Below are positions 6,031 to 6,197 of a stretch of 6,197 bases of DNA, one piece after another; position 1 is the first letter of the stretch, and each line of letters starts with the position of its first letter. Below the pieces are notes generated by a model that was not told the DNA's origin, did not search any database, and saw nothing but the letters and a program-made list of their open reading frames with translations. The position numbers and the translations under genes were made by a program. The DNA comes from an uncultured Peptostreptococcaceae bacterium (GTDB lineage Bacteria; Bacillota; Clostridia; Tissierellales; Peptoniphilaceae), in NCBI GenBank assembly GCA_945910665.1, contig CAMDZK010000066.1, positions 1-6,197 on the forward strand, given 5' to 3'.

Positions 6031-6197
6031 AATTAAATCTTTACAAAATGAACGAATAAAAAATGTCATTAAATTACACAGTGCCAATGGACGAAAAAAA
6101 GCAGGAGCTTTTTTCATTGAAGGTGTAAAACAAGTCGAGGAAGCGTTGCGTGATTGTCCTAAAGAAATTATGGAAATCTTTGCCACGCATGCACATT
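6023..6197 (+). CDS. RNA 2'-O-methyltransferase, SpoU/TrmH family, N-terminal part (3' end cut by window)
   Basis: The family methylates ribose 2'-OH groups in rRNA or tRNA with S-adenosylmethionine. Only the first 58 residues are visible. They match the substrate-binding N-domain of the YsgA/RlmB-like group: IKSLQNERIKNVIKL at the start, then GRKKAGAFFIEG and QVEEAL. The knotted catalytic SPOUT domain would lie beyond the window. The ATG at 6023 lies inside the end of ktrA (8-base overlap) and has no good ribosome binding site, so translation is probably coupled to ktrA. A second ATG at 6027 leads to a stop within about ten codons and is not the start. From general knowledge of Bacillota, pheS and pheT often follow such a gene. 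The exact substrate (rRNA or tRNA site) cannot be told from this piece. Confidence 0.87.
   Translation, partial: MHEIKSLQNERIKNVIKLHSANGRKKAGAFFIEGVKQVEEALRDCPKEIMEIFATHAH

Noticed and set aside
5980..6186. Minus-strand open frame opposite the ktrA/methyltransferase junction
   Set aside because: It spans the end of ktrA and the conserved start of the methyltransferase gene on the other strand, and no family is recognisable.

Overview
The window looks like a housekeeping stretch of a low-GC Gram-positive bacterium (Bacillota; a clostridium-like lineage is my guess, the species is not determinable). The evidence is an AT-rich sequence with strong AAGGAGG-type ribosome binding sites, a T-box riboswitch, an L20-type leader in front of infC-rpmI-rplT, and a Ktr-type potassium transporter. 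All genes read left to right on the + strand. I see no mobile element, CRISPR array, rRNA or tRNA gene, and no intergenic stretch over 300 bases. The two longest gaps, 587-812 and 2739-2920, are both filled by regulatory RNA.

Layout. (1) 1-586 is the 3' part of a histidyl-tRNA synthetase gene. (2) 558-812 holds a promoter whose -10 box overlaps the hisS stop codon, then a compact T-box leader with a threonine (ACC) specifier and an intrinsic terminator. (3) 813-2738 is thrS, threonyl-tRNA synthetase. (4) 2746-2901 holds a near-consensus promoter (TTGACA-17-TATACT), an L20-type autoregulatory leader and a terminator. (5) 2921-3994 is infC-rpmI-rplT, encoding IF3, L35 and L20. infC most likely starts at a rare ATA codon. 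(6) 3993-4016 is a short hairpin terminator that begins in the rplT stop codon. (7) 4040-6030 is ktrB-ktrA, a K+ uptake channel subunit and its cytosolic RCK regulator. (8) 6023 to the window end is the start of a SpoU/TrmH-family RNA methyltransferase gene that overlaps ktrA by 8 bases.

How it works together. Two consecutive transcription units are controlled by attenuation. Uncharged tRNA-Thr should switch on thrS through the T-box. Excess L20 should switch off infC-rpmI-rplT through its leader. IF3 probably limits its own synthesis through the non-canonical start codon. The potassium genes follow with only 45 bases of spacer and no recognisable promoter, so they may be fed by read-through from the ribosomal operon. 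Gene overlaps (infC/rpmI, ktrB/ktrA, ktrA/methyltransferase) suggest translational coupling.

I found no clearly undescribed system. The points most worth checking are the ATA start of infC, the very short T-box lacking a visible stem II/IIA/B, the possible antiterminator pairing in the L20 leader, and a Gln in the KtrA C-domain where c-di-AMP-binding relatives, as I recall them, have Arg.
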